64,000 nucleotides of DNA from DATLGB01 sp964242305 (lineage in GTDB: Bacteria; Actinomycetota; Thermoleophilia; Solirubrobacterales; Solirubrobacteraceae), in contig CAXTBB010000024.1 in the NCBI GenBank assembly GCA_964242305.1, forward strand, positions 1 to 64,000, in the 5' to 3' direction. The translations under genes were made by a program, and so were the position numbers. Of this stretch, positions 16,358 through 26,986 are shown in pieces; position 1 is the stretch's first letter, and every line of letters begins with the position of its first letter. The notes below the pieces were generated by a model. The model searched no databases and was not told the DNA's origin. It saw nothing but the letters and a program-made list of their open reading frames with translations.

Positions 16358-17734
16358 TCACGCCGCGGCCGCCGCCGGCTCGAGGGGCAGCTCCACGACG
16401 AAGGTGGTGGTCTGGCCGGGGAGGGACTCGACCCACACCTTGCCGCCGTTGACCTCCACGAAGCCGCGCACGATGGCCAGCCCGAGGCCGGAGCCCCTGC
16501 GCTCGCCGGGCGCCTGGTAGAAGGGATCGAAGATGCGCTCGCGCTGGGCGGGCGGGATGCCGGGGCCGCGATCGACGATGCGCACCGCGACGCGGTTGGG
16601 CAGGCTGCGGGCGCGGATGTAGACGGGGTGGCCGCCGGCGAAGCGCAGCGCGTTCGTGATCAGGTTCGCGAACGCCCGCTCGATCTGGGCGGCGTCGGCG
16701 CGCAGCGGCGGCAGGTCGCCGGCGATGACGAAGTGGAACGCGTCTTCGCCGGCCCCGGTGTCGGCCGCGGCGGCCCGCAGCAGCTCCTCGACGTCGCACC
16801 ACTGTGGCTGGGGGTCGGCGGCGTCGGCCTCCAGGCGCGAGAGGTCGAGCAGGTCGTCGATGAGCCGGGCGAGGCGGTCGGCCTCCTTCTCGATGCCGCC
16901 CGTGAGCTGCAGCAGTTCCTCGCGGCTCAGCCGGTCCGACTGCAGCGCGGCGGCGCTGGTCAGGATGGCGGTCAGCGGCGAGCGCAGGTCGTGCCCGACC
17001 GCCCGCAGGAGCGCGGTCTTGAGGACGTCGGAGCGCCGCAGCGCGGCGGTCTCGACCACGTCGGACTGCAGACGGTCGCGCTCCAGCGCCGCGGCCAGCA
17101 GCGCCTCCAGCGACACGATCACCCGCTGCTGAACGCGCGCCAGCGTGGTCTCGTCCGTGTCGGCCGGCAGCACCAGGCTGCCGATCTCCGACGGGCCCTC
17201 GCGCAGCGGGAAGCGGACGTGGCGGGGGTCGTCGGCGGGCGGGTCGCCGAGCTCGACGACCGCGGAGGGGAGGTCGAGCGCGGCGGCGAGGCGATGGGAG
17301 ACGATCGGCAGCGCGGTCGACAGGGCCTCCCCGCGCAGCAGCAGCCGGGCCAGCTCCGCCGCCAGGTCCGCCTCGCGGCGGCGCTTCTCGGCCTCCGCCG
17401 AACGGTGCCGGGCATGCTCGGCCAGCGTGCTGACGACGATGGCGGCGATCAGGTAGACGGCCAGCGCCACCCAGTTGGTGTCCTTCTCGATCTCGAAGCG
17501 GCCCGTGGGCGGGAGATGGAAGAAGTTGAAGGCCGCCGCGCCCGCCACCGCGGTCCCCACGCCGAGGGCGCCGCCCCACACGGAGGACACGAGCAGGACG
17601 GCCACCAGGTAGACCACGCCGAGCGAGGCGACGGGCGCGACCTCCTTGAGCGGATAGACGAGTCCGGTGATCGCCGCGACCGCCGCGACGGCGGCGAGCA
17701 CGCCGAGCGCCAGCGGGGGCCGTGCCTTGCTCAT
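16358..17734 (-). CDS. KdpD-like membrane histidine kinase lacking the KdpD/USP half
   Basis: A 458-residue sensor kinase. Residues 8-105 give four membrane segments of the DUF4118 type found in KdpD, followed by a GAF-like linker. The H-box AVGHDLRSPLTAI (H248), N-box NLITNALRFAGGHP, G1 VDRGPGIPPAQRERIF and G2 GSGLGLAIV are all intact. ATG 17734 is chosen because TAGTCT ends 7 nt upstream. The frame stays open upstream into the tail of a decayed MFS gene, which would otherwise give a false 523-residue protein. No intact partner response regulator follows, so any cognate regulator must be elsewhere. Confidence 0.88.
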   Translation of the reverse strand: MSKARPPLALGVLAAVAAVAAITGLVYPLKEVAPVASLGVVYLVAVLLVSSVWGGALGVGTAVAGAAAFNFFHLPPTGRFEIEKDTNWVALAVYLIAAIVVSTLAEHARHRSAEAEKRRREADLAAELARLLLRGEALSTALPIVSHRLAAALDLPSAVVELGDPPADDPRHVRFPLREGPSEIGSLVLPADTDETTLARVQQRVIVSLEALLAAALERDRLQSDVVETAALRRSDVLKTALLRAVGHDLRSPLTAILTSAAALQSDRLSREELLQLTGGIEKEADRLARLIDDLLDLSRLEADAADPQPQWCDVEELLRAAAADTGAGEDAFHFVIAGDLPPLRADAAQIERAFANLITNALRFAGGHPVYIRARSLPNRVAVRIVDRGPGIPPAQRERIFDPFYQAPGERRGSGLGLAIVRGFVEVNGGKVWVESLPGQTTTFVVELPLEPAAAAA

Positions 17735-17747
17735 GGCGGGGAGACTA

Positions 17748-18660
17748 TGCCTGGCAGGAGCGGGCGCACGCGCACCCGGGGCGACGGCGCTGGGCTGGGC
17801 CGGCAGGTAGCGGGCGGTGAGCACGGCGCCGACGAGCGCCACCCCGGCGGCCACGAAGCAGCCCGCCGTCAGGCCGTCGAGGAAGCCCTGCTGCGCGAGG
17901 GCGATGATCTTCGGATCGCCGGTCTGCACGGCCGCCCGAGGGACGCTCGCACACCGTCGGGGACCGCGTCGCGATAGAGGCTCAGCGCCACGCTGCCGAT
18001 GACGGCGACGCCGAGCGTCCCGCCCAGCTCGCGGGTGGCGTCGTTCACGGCCGACCCGATGCCGGCCTTGGCGGCGGGGACGACGCCCATGATCGCCTCC
18101 GTGGCCGGTGCGCTGGTCAGGCCCATGCCCGAGCCGATGGTGATCATCTGCCGCGCGATGGTCAGGTAGGCGGTGCGGCCGGGATCTGGCGCCGACCGGC
18201 CTCGAGCACGCCGTAGCGCAGGACGAACTGGAAGTACTGGGTGATCAGGAAGATGAAGCCGAGCAGCGCGAAGAAGGCGAAGGTGACGCGCCGGACGCGG
18301 CCGTGAAGCACAGGTTGGCGAACAGCGTGACGTCCAGCATCGGGTGCCGCGCGCGGTGCTCGGGGACGGCGAACACGGCCATGATCCCGAGCGCGGCAGC
18401 GAAGCCGTAGACCAGCGTCCCCAGCCCGACGCTGGACAGGCCGAGGCCGCGCACAGCAGGAACGCCGACCCCCACCAGAAGGACTCCAGCAGCGCGCCCC
18501 CGATGATCGGTCCGGCCGCGATCGCCACGCCGGTCGACGCGCTACAGGGCGATCGCCTGCGCGCGCTCGGCGCGGTCCTCGAACACGTTGGCGATGATGG
18601 ACAGGGTGGTGGGGAAGATGATCGCCGCGCCGAGGCCGGCCAGCGCGCGGAAGGCGATGC
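17748..18660 (-). pseudogene. Decayed DHA2-type MFS drug exporter
   Basis: Read leftwards, successive fragments in shifting frames match an EmrB/QacA-type transporter in order: RIAFRALAGLGAAIIFPTTL, VFEDRAERAQAIAL then a stop, VAIAAGPIIGGALLESFWWG, GLGTLVYGFAAALGIMAVF, FALLGFIFLITQYFQFVLR, ARQMITIGSGMGLTSAPATE, AVNDATRELGGTLGVAVIGS and FVAAGVALVGAVLTARYLP. At least five frameshifts, one stop and missing stretches make it non-functional. The 5' part is gone at about 18660, where sequence abruptly becomes an unrelated plus-strand gene tail. The 3' end runs in frame into the histidine kinase. Confidence 0.85.
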
Positions 18661-18816
18661 GTCGGTGTGGCCGGGGACGCGGAGGTGCGCGTGTCGGGGA
18701 CGCTCGAGGGCGTCATCGCCGCGCTGTCGGGGATGCCCACGGGAGCGCCGGCGCGGGTCGAGGGGGACGTCGCCGCGTTGGCGAGGCTGCGTGCCTGTGC
18801 CTTGACGCCCGCGTAG
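18661..18816 (+). pseudogene. C-terminal stump of an unidentified gene (possibly mycothiol-isomerase/TIGR03083-like)
   Basis: On the plus strand an open frame ending in TAG 18814-18816 encodes VAGDAEVRVSGTLEGVIAAL and VEGDVAALARLRACALTPA, with no start. The pattern of a short beta pair followed by VxGDxxALARL resembles the C-terminal end of maleylpyruvate-isomerase/DinB-like proteins. The assignment is a resemblance only. It abuts the truncated MFS gene head to tail, so the junction at about 18660 is a rearrangement breakpoint. Confidence 0.45.
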
Positions 18817-18827
18817 GCTTCGCCGGC

Positions 18828-20153
18828 ATGACCCTCGACGAGCTCCGATCCGCCATCGAGGACGGCGCGGTCGACACGGTCCTGCTGGCGATCACCGACA
18901 TGCAGGGCCGGCTGCAGGGCAAGCGGCTGACCGCGTCCTTCTTCCTCGAGGAGGTGCTCGGGTCCGCGGCCGAGGGGTGCAACTACCTGCTCGCCGTGGA
19001 CGTCGAGATGAACACGGTCAGCGGCTACGCGCTCGCGTCGTGGGACACCGGCTACGGCGACTTCGTGATGAAGCCGGACCTCGACACGCTGCGAATGGTG
19101 CCGTGGCACCCGGGCACCGCGATGGTCCTGGCCGACCTGGTCTGGCACGACGAGTCGCCCGTCACGCCGTCCCCGCGGCAGGTGCTGCAGCGCCAGCTCG
19201 ACCGCCTCGCCGAGCGCGGGTGGACCGCCAACGCGGCCACCGAGCTCGAGTTCGTCCTCTACCGCGACACCTACGAACAGGCGTGGGCGAAGGGCTATCG
19301 CGACCTGACGCCGGCGAACCTCTACAACGTCGACTACTCCCTGCTCGGGACGGGGCGCGTCGAGCCGCTGATCCGCCGCATCCGCACGGAGATGGCCGGT
19401 GCCGGCCTCGTCGTCGAGAACTCCAAGGGGGAGTGCCAGCTCGGGCAGCACGAGGTCAACTTCCGCTACAAGGACGCGCTCGCCACCGCCGACGACCACG
19501 TCGTCTACAAGCTCGGCGCCAAGGAGATCGCGGCCCAGGAGGGGATGGCGATCACCTTCATGGCCAAGCTGGACGAGCGCGAGGGGTCGTCCTGCCACGT
19601 GCACCTGTCGCTGGCCTCCGAGGCCGGCGCCGTCTTCGAGGCCGAGCCGAAGCTGTTCGAGTCCTTCATGGCCGGCCAGCTCGCCGCCGTGCAGGAGATG
19701 ACGCTCTTCCACGCGCCCAACGTCAACTCCTACAAGCGCTTCGCCGAGGGCTCCTTCGCCCCCACCGCCGTCGCCTGGGGCCGCGACAACCGGACCTGCT
19801 CGCTGCGCGTCGTCGGCCACGGTCCCGCCACCCGCATGGAGCTGCGCTCACCCGGCGCCGACGTCAACCCGTACCTGTCGCTGGCCGCGCTGATCGCGGC
19901 CGGCCTGCACGGGATCGACAACGAGCTCGAGCTCGAGCCCGCGCTGGAGGGCAACGCCTACGTCGCCGACAAGCCGCACCTGCCCTCGACGCTGCGCGAC
20001 GCCCGCGACCTCTTCGCGGCGTCGGAGATCGCCCGCGAGGCGTTCGGCGAGGACGTCGTCGCCCACTACCTCAACTACGCGCAGGTCGAGCTCGACGCCT
20101 TCAACGCCGCCGTCACCGACTGGGAGCTACGCCGCGGCTTCGAGCGGCTGTAG
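18828..20153 (+). CDS. Glutamine-synthetase-family ligase (gamma-glutamyl-amine synthetase type)
   Basis: A 441-residue GS-fold enzyme. Visible active-site elements are TELEFVLYRD, GECQLGQHEVNFRYKDAL, SCHVHLSL, NVNSYKRF, WGRDNRTCSLRVVG and RMELRSPGADVNPYLSLAA. The N-terminal sequence and lack of a GlnA-I adenylylation loop point to the GlnA3/PuuA-like group that ligates glutamate to polyamines or other amines rather than to ammonia, but substrate is inference. ATG 18828 follows TAGGCT by 8 nt (leaderless type). The amine-catabolic operon at 24073 is consistent. The 3' end overlaps the Ddn-like gene by 27 bp. Confidence 0.85.
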   Translation: MTLDELRSAIEDGAVDTVLLAITDMQGRLQGKRLTASFFLEEVLGSAAEGCNYLLAVDVEMNTVSGYALASWDTGYGDFVMKPDLDTLRMVPWHPGTAMVLADLVWHDESPVTPSPRQVLQRQLDRLAERGWTANAATELEFVLYRDTYEQAWAKGYRDLTPANLYNVDYSLLGTGRVEPLIRRIRTEMAGAGLVVENSKGECQLGQHEVNFRYKDALATADDHVVYKLGAKEIAAQEGMAITFMAKLDEREGSSCHVHLSLASEAGAVFEAEPKLFESFMAGQLAAVQEMTLFHAPNVNSYKRFAEGSFAPTAVAWGRDNRTCSLRVVGHGPATRMELRSPGADVNPYLSLAALIAAGLHGIDNELELEPALEGNAYVADKPHLPSTLRDARDLFAASEIAREAFGEDVVAHYLNYAQVELDAFNAAVTDWELRRGFERL

Positions 20154-20624
20154 CTGGAAGGCGCGGAACTCGCGGTCGGTGCGCTCGCGGTAGTCCTGCC
20201 AGGCGGGGTAGATGCGCAGTAGCTGCGGCCACAGCGCCTTGAGCTCGGCCTCGCTCAGCCGGCGGGCGGTGACGCGCTGCTGCCGCCCCCGGACGAGGAC
20301 GGTCGCCTGCGGGTCGGCCAGCAGGTTGTAGGTCCAGCCGGGGTGCTGCTCGCTCCCATAGCGCGAGCCGACGATGACGTAGCCGCCGTCGTGGTCGAGG
20401 AACAGCACCGGGCTGTCGCGGCGCTTGCCCGACTTGCGGCCGACGGTCGTGAGCAGCAGGTTCTGCATCACCTGCGCGTTCCCGGCCCCGACGTGCGCCA
20501 GCGACGCGCGGCCCTTCGTCGCCCGGAACAGCGCGCGGTCGAGCGGGACCAGCACGTTGTGCATCACCGGGACCGCCTCGGCGCGCTTGATCACCGTGAG
20601 CATGAACCGCCCGTAGACACCCAT
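20127..20624 (-). CDS. Nitroreductase/quinone reductase-like protein, Ddn (deazaflavin) family
   Basis: A 165-residue split-beta-barrel protein of the F420-dependent Ddn family: HVGAGNAQVMQNLLLTTVGR, KSGKRRDSPVLFLDHDGGYV, GSRYGSEQHPGWTYNLLADP and VRGRQQRVTARRLSEAE. Relatives reduce quinones or nitro compounds with reduced F420. Its presence supports an F420-making actinobacterium. ATG 20624 follows TAGCAT by 6 nt; that -10 contains the stop codon of the upstream thioesterase. Confidence 0.9.
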   Translation of the reverse strand: MGVYGRFMLTVIKRAEAVPVMHNVLVPLDRALFRATKGRASLAHVGAGNAQVMQNLLLTTVGRKSGKRRDSPVLFLDHDGGYVIVGSRYGSEQHPGWTYNLLADPQATVLVRGRQQRVTARRLSEAELKALWPQLLRIYPAWQDYRERTDREFRAFQLQPLEAAA

Positions 20625-20633
20625 CCCGCGATG

Positions 20634-21032
20634 CTAACCAACGGCGGCGAGGCCGTCCCGGATGAAGGCGGGCATCTCCGTCGACGTCCACGTCTGCGTG
20701 GAGACGACGGCGTGGCGCAGCTCGCCGGTGACGAGGATCTCGTCGCCGCGGCGGAAGGCGACCGCGGTCTCGATGGACGAGCGGCCGAGGCGGGTGATCG
20801 CCATCCCGACGTCGAGCTCGTCGTCGAAGCGGGCCGGCGCACGGAAGGACAGGTGGATGTCGGCGACGACGGCGTCGAACCCCGCCTCCGTCATCTGCGG
20901 CCACGGCCCGACGGCGCCCCGCCACAGCTCCGTGAAGGCGACGTCGGCGTAGAGCAGGTAGTTGGCGTTGAAGACGATCCCCTGCGGATCGCACTCGCCG
21001 TAGCGGACCCGCAGGCGGTGGACGAAGGGCAC
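20634..21032 (-). CDS. Hot-dog-fold acyl-CoA thioesterase (4-hydroxybenzoyl-CoA type)
   Basis: A 132-residue hot-dog thioesterase: HRLRVRYGECDPQGIVFNANY with the catalytic Asp, LLYADVAFTELWRG, ADIHLSFRAPARFDDELDVG and VAFRRGDEILVTGELRHAVV. It would hydrolyse an acyl- or aroyl-CoA. GTG 21032 is chosen because TAGCGT lies 8 nt upstream and the length fits the family. Longer in-frame starts reach back through a broken VapC remnant and are rejected. Confidence 0.88.
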   Translation of the reverse strand: MPFVHRLRVRYGECDPQGIVFNANYLLYADVAFTELWRGAVGPWPQMTEAGFDAVVADIHLSFRAPARFDDELDVGMAITRLGRSSIETAVAFRRGDEILVTGELRHAVVSTQTWTSTEMPAFIRDGLAAVG

Positions 21033-21045
21033 GACGCCGGACGCT

Positions 21046-21283
21046 ACGGGATCGAACCGAGCGCTGCGAGGGCCTCGACCGGGACCGCGAGGTCGGTGTT
21101 CGCTGCCAGGCGTTCGATGGGGCGGAACCCCGAGGTGTTGACGGGCGGCTCGCAGCTGGAGCTGCACCAGCCCCCGCGCGATCTGGTCGTCGATCTCATC
21201 GACGCGGGCGGTCGGAAGGCGGGAGCTCCCCAGGCGCCAGTACGCGCTGGCGTCGAGAAGCTTCGTGTAGCACCGTGTAGCAC
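21046..21283 (-). pseudogene. Broken VapC-like PIN-domain toxin remnant
   Basis: Reading leftwards, KLLDASAYWRLGSSRL followed by VDEIDDQIARGLVQLQLRAA matches the start of a PIN-domain RNase toxin, including the first catalytic Asp in LLDASA. The rest is split between frames (GFRPIERLAANTDLAVPVEA in another) and stops early. No antitoxin is present. A 10-bp perfect tandem duplication (21265-21284) sits at its 5' end. Confidence 0.5.

Positions 21284-21284
<1 letters not shown>
21265..21284. repeat. Perfect 10-bp tandem duplication
   Basis: GTGTAGCACC occurs twice in direct succession (21265-21274 and 21275-21284), between the broken VapC remnant and the stop codon of the molybdopterin oxidoreductase. 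It may be a replication-slippage scar. Confidence 0.8.
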
Positions 21285-23472
<2,188 letters not shown>

Positions 23473-23476
<4 letters not shown>

Positions 23477-23991
23477 CGGTGGAGCTCTCCTTCCAGGAGG
23501 TCGTGCAGCTGGTCGCGCACGCTCTCCAGCGGCGCGGGGTCGGACTGGGCGCGGCTCATGACGATGGCGCCCTCGAGGGCGGCGATGACGAGGGTGGCCC
23601 GGCGGGCGGGGACGCCGGCGCGCTCCAGGCCCTCGCCCAGCGCCTCCTGCCAGCGGGCGAAGGCGACGCCGGCGGCGGCCTGCGCATCCGTCCCGTCCTC
23701 GATCGCGACGGCGACGACCGGGCAGCCCTCGCCGACGTAGCCGACGAACGCGTCTAAGACGGCGAGCGGGTCGTCGCCGACGCCGGCCAGGCGGGCGGCG
23801 ACGAAGTCCGACGCCAGCTCGGTCGCCTCCCGCAACAGCTGCTCGCGCCCGCCCGGAAAGTGGTGGTAGACGGACCCGCGGGGGGCGCCGGAGTGGGCCA
23901 GCACGTCGTCGATGCTCGTGGCCCGGGCGCCGCGCTCGCGGACGAGCAGGGCGGTGCTGGTGAGCATGCGCTGACGGGTGGAGACGGCCAC
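23473..23991 (-). CDS. TetR-family transcriptional regulator
   Basis: A 172-residue TetR repressor. The helix-turn-helix reads TSIDDVLAHSGAPRGSVYHHF near residues 25-45, followed by the variable ligand-binding domain. GTG 23991 is the start; it is divergent from the amino-acid permease operon with 81 bp between, and its own stop is coupled to the molybdopterin oxidoreductase (ATGA). It probably controls the permease operon, itself and the oxidoreductase. Confidence 0.88.
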
Positions 23992-24030
23992 GGTTATGGA
24001 CTATTGCATAGCGCAGAGCATTTTGCCATT

Positions 24031-24066
24031 CGGACCATTGCGTTTGTCCGTTCTGGCACGTAGGGT
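24031..24066 (+). promoter_or_regulatory. Promoter and candidate TetR operator of the permease operon
   Basis: TTGCGT (24038-24043) and TAGGGT (24061-24066) are separated by exactly 17 bp, and the ATG follows the -10 by 6 nt, so transcription should begin at or near the start codon. CGGAC (24031-24035) and GTCCG (24046-24050) form an inverted repeat straddling the -35, a plausible operator for the divergent TetR. Binding is not shown. Confidence 0.6.
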
Positions 24067-24072
24067 CGCGCC

Positions 24073-25641
24073 ATGACCACCGTGGATGACCCCAAGCAGA
24101 GCAAGGACGAGGAGCTACTCGCCAAGCTCGGCTACAAGCAGGAGCTTGAGCGCAGCTGGAGCGGCTTCCAGAACTTCGCCATCTCCTTCACGATCATCTC
24201 GGTCCTCGCCGGGTGCTTCACGACCTACTACCAGGCGTGGAACAACGGAGGCCCGGTCGCCATCTCGTGGGGCTGGCCGATCATCTCGGCCTTCATTCTC
24301 ATCATCGCGTTCTGCATGGCCGAACTGGTCTCCGCGTTCCCCACGGCAGGCGGCATCTACTGGTGGGCTTCGAGGCTCGGCGGTCCGGTGTGGGGATGGT
24401 TCACCGGCTGGTTCAACCTGCTTGGCCTGGTCGCCATCGTCGCCTCGGTCGACTACTTCGCCGGGCAGTTCCTGGCCACCATCCTCGGCCTCTACAACTT
24501 CAGCCTCCTGGGCGTCGATTTCGGCGACGCGAAGCATCTGCTCTCGGAGACGTTCCTGCTGTTCGCACTGCTGCTCTCGCTGCACGTCTTCATCAACATC
24601 CGCGGCAGCCACCTCGTCGCCCGGCTCAACGGCGTCTCGGTCTGGTGGCACGTCCTCGGCGTGGCGGTCATCGTCGTGGTGCTGATCATCGCGCCGAGCA
24701 AGCACGCGTCATTCAGCGACGTCTTCACGCAGACGCAGAACAACTCCGGCTTCGGCCACGGGATGTTCTGGTGGTACGTGCTGCCGCTGGGCTTCCTGCT
24801 CACCCAGTACACCATCACCGGCTTCGACGCGTCCGCGCACATCTCGGAGGAGACCCACGGCGCGGACGAGTCTGCGCCGAAGGGCGTCTGGCGCTCCGTC
24901 TTCTACTCGGCCGTAATCGGCTACATCGTGCTGCTGGCCATCACGTTCGCCGCTGCCGACCCCGGCAAGGTCAACGATGGCGGCGGGACGGTGTTCGCGG
25001 TGTTCGAGAGCTCGATGGGCACCGGTTCGGTCAAGTTCATCCTCATCATCGCCTTCCTCGGCCAGGTGTTCTGCGGCATGAGCTGCATGACCAGCGCGTC
25101 GCGGATGATGTACGCCTTCTCCCGTGACGGAGCCGTCCCCGGCGGTCGCCTGTGGAGCCGCGTGAACGAGCGCCGTATCCCCTTCAACGCGGTCATCGCC
25201 GTGGCGGTGATGGCGCTCGTTCTCACCCTGCCGGCGTTGAAGGGCAACAAGGATGGGATCACCGTCGCCTTCACCGCGGTCGTCTCGATCGGCGTCATCG
25301 GGCTCTACCTCGCCTACGTGATCCCGATCTTCCTGCGCTGGCGGGTCGGCGATGCGTTCGAGGCCGGGCCCTGGACGCTCGGACCCAAGTACAAGTGGAT
25401 GTGCCTGGTCGCGGTCGCCGAGGTGGCGATCGTCGTCGTGGTCTACTTCAACGCGCCCTTCAGCTCCTCCGGCGTGCCGTGGGAGAGCGACTTCGACTGG
25501 TCGCTCTTCAACTACACCCCCGTCGTGACGGGCGGCGTGTTCGCCGCGGTGGGCATCTGGTGGCTGGTGAGCGCCCGCCACTGGTTCAAGGGGCCGAAGC
25601 ACACCGTGGAGGAGCTGGAAGCAGAAGCCGACCTTGCTTGA
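24073..25641 (+). CDS. APC-family amino acid/amine permease
   Basis: A 522-residue amino acid/polyamine/choline permease with about 12 membrane segments. The N-terminal SWSGFQNFAISFTIISVLAG, AFPTAGGIYWWASRLGGPVW and TGFDASAHISEETHGADESA signatures fit the eukaryote-like GABA/choline permease subgroup of APC transporters. It is the first gene of a five-gene operon with an aldehyde dehydrogenase and SDR, so the substrate is probably an amine or amino acid broken down through an aldehyde. Leaderless-type start. Confidence 0.9.
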   Translation: MTTVDDPKQSKDEELLAKLGYKQELERSWSGFQNFAISFTIISVLAGCFTTYYQAWNNGGPVAISWGWPIISAFILIIAFCMAELVSAFPTAGGIYWWASRLGGPVWGWFTGWFNLLGLVAIVASVDYFAGQFLATILGLYNFSLLGVDFGDAKHLLSETFLLFALLLSLHVFINIRGSHLVARLNGVSVWWHVLGVAVIVVVLIIAPSKHASFSDVFTQTQNNSGFGHGMFWWYVLPLGFLLTQYTITGFDASAHISEETHGADESAPKGVWRSVFYSAVIGYIVLLAITFAAADPGKVNDGGGTVFAVFESSMGTGSVKFILIIAFLGQVFCGMSCMTSASRMMYAFSRDGAVPGGRLWSRVNERRIPFNAVIAVAVMALVLTLPALKGNKDGITVAFTAVVSIGVIGLYLAYVIPIFLRWRVGDAFEAGPWTLGPKYKWMCLVAVAEVAIVVVVYFNAPFSSSGVPWESDFDWSLFNYTPVVTGGVFAAVGIWWLVSARHWFKGPKHTVEELEAEADLA

Positions 25642-26986
25642 CGTCTTAGAGCCCGCCACCGGGCGGGTGCTGGAGTCGATCCCGCGGGCCGGCGTCGAGG
25701 AGACCGACGCGGCCGTGGCGCGGGCGAAGGGCGCCGGCCCGGCCTGGCGCGCGGTGGCGCCGGCGGACCGGGCGCGGCTGCTCGGGCGGATCGCGGCGCT
25801 GATCGAGGAGCGGCTGGAGGAGCTGAGCGTGCTCGAGGCGCGCAACGCCGGCAAGCCGATCGGGGACGCGCGCGGCGAGATCGGCATGGTGGTGGACACG
25901 TTCCGCTACTACGCCGGTGCGCCCGAGCGCCTGCTGGGGGACACGATCCCGGTGGCGGGCGGCGTGGCGATGACGTTCCGCGAGCCGTTGGGCGTCGTCG
26001 CGCTGATCACGCCGTGGAACTTCCCGCTCTGCATCGCGGGGTGGAAGCTCGCGCCGGCGCTGGCGGCCGGCAACACGGTCGTGCTCAAGCCGGCCGAGCT
26101 GACACCGCTGACGGCGCTGGCCTTCGAGCGCCTGGCGGTCGAGGCGGGCCTGCCCGAGGGCGTCGTCAACGTCGTCGCGGGCCCGGGGTCGACGTGCGGG
26201 CAGCGCCTGGTCGAGCATCCCGACATCGCCAAGGTCGCGTTCACCGGGTCGACCGAGGTGGGGCGGCGGATCGCGGCGGGTGCGGCGGCGACGATCAAGC
26301 GGGTGACGCTCGAGCTGGGCGGCAAGTCGGCCAACGTCGTCTTCGCGGACGCCGACGTCGCGCAGGCCGCCGCGGCGGCGCCGAGTGCGATGTTCGCCAA
26401 CGCCGGGCAGGACTGCTGCGCGCGCTCGCGGATGCTGGTCGAGCGATCCGTGTTCGAGGCGTTCGTCGCCGAGCTGCAGTCCGCGGTGCAGGCGCTGCGC
26501 GTCGGCGACCCGCTCGACGAGGCCACAGACATGGGTCCGCTGATCAGCGCCGGCCAGCGGGAGACGGTGGCGTCCTACGTGGACGAGGCCGACGTATTGT
26601 TCCGCGGCGACGCGCCGGACGGCGACGGCTTCTGGTTCCCTCCCACCGTGATGCAGACCGACGTCGACGCCCGCGCCGTCCGCGAGGAGATCTTCGGCCC
26701 GGTCGGCGTCGTCCTCCCCTTCGAAGGAGAGGCGGAGGCGATCGCGCTGGCCAACGACACCATCTACGGGCTGTCGGGCAGCGTGTGGACGCGCGACGGG
26801 GCGAAGGCGATGCGCGTCGCCCGCGCGCTCGAGGCCGGCAACCTGTCGCTGAACTCGAACTCCTCCGTGCGCGTGACCACGCCGTTCGGCGGCTTCAAGC
26901 AGTCGGGCGTCGGCCGCGAGCTCGGCCCGCACGCCCTCGATCACTACACCGAGGTCAAGACGATCTTCATGGACACCTCCGAATGA
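25634..26986 (+). CDS. NAD(P)-dependent aldehyde dehydrogenase (betaine/aminobutyraldehyde type)
   Basis: A 450-residue ALDH. Residues include FREPLGVVALITPWNFPLCI, KPAELTPLTALAF, FTGSTEVGRRIAAG, the general-base ELGGKSANVVFADAD, and the nucleophile region NAGQDCCARSR, plus EEIFGPVGVVLPF and PFGGFKQSGVGRELG. The pattern resembles aminoaldehyde dehydrogenases. Start is TTG 25634, overlapping the permease stop by 8 bp. It would oxidise the aldehyde made from an imported amine. Confidence 0.92.
   Translation: MLDVLEPATGRVLESIPRAGVEETDAAVARAKGAGPAWRAVAPADRARLLGRIAALIEERLEELSVLEARNAGKPIGDARGEIGMVVDTFRYYAGAPERLLGDTIPVAGGVAMTFREPLGVVALITPWNFPLCIAGWKLAPALAAGNTVVLKPAELTPLTALAFERLAVEAGLPEGVVNVVAGPGSTCGQRLVEHPDIAKVAFTGSTEVGRRIAAGAAATIKRVTLELGGKSANVVFADADVAQAAAAAPSAMFANAGQDCCARSRMLVERSVFEAFVAELQSAVQALRVGDPLDEATDMGPLISAGQRETVASYVDEADVLFRGDAPDGDGFWFPPTVMQTDVDARAVREEIFGPVGVVLPFEGEAEAIALANDTIYGLSGSVWTRDGAKAMRVARALEAGNLSLNSNSSVRVTTPFGGFKQSGVGRELGPHALDHYTEVKTIFMDTSE

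Noticed and set aside
17735..17929. N-terminal extension of the histidine kinase with a membrane segment
   Set aside because: The extra 65 residues match the end of an MFS exporter, and a leaderless promoter lies at the internal ATG 17734, so this is pseudogene sequence in frame by chance.
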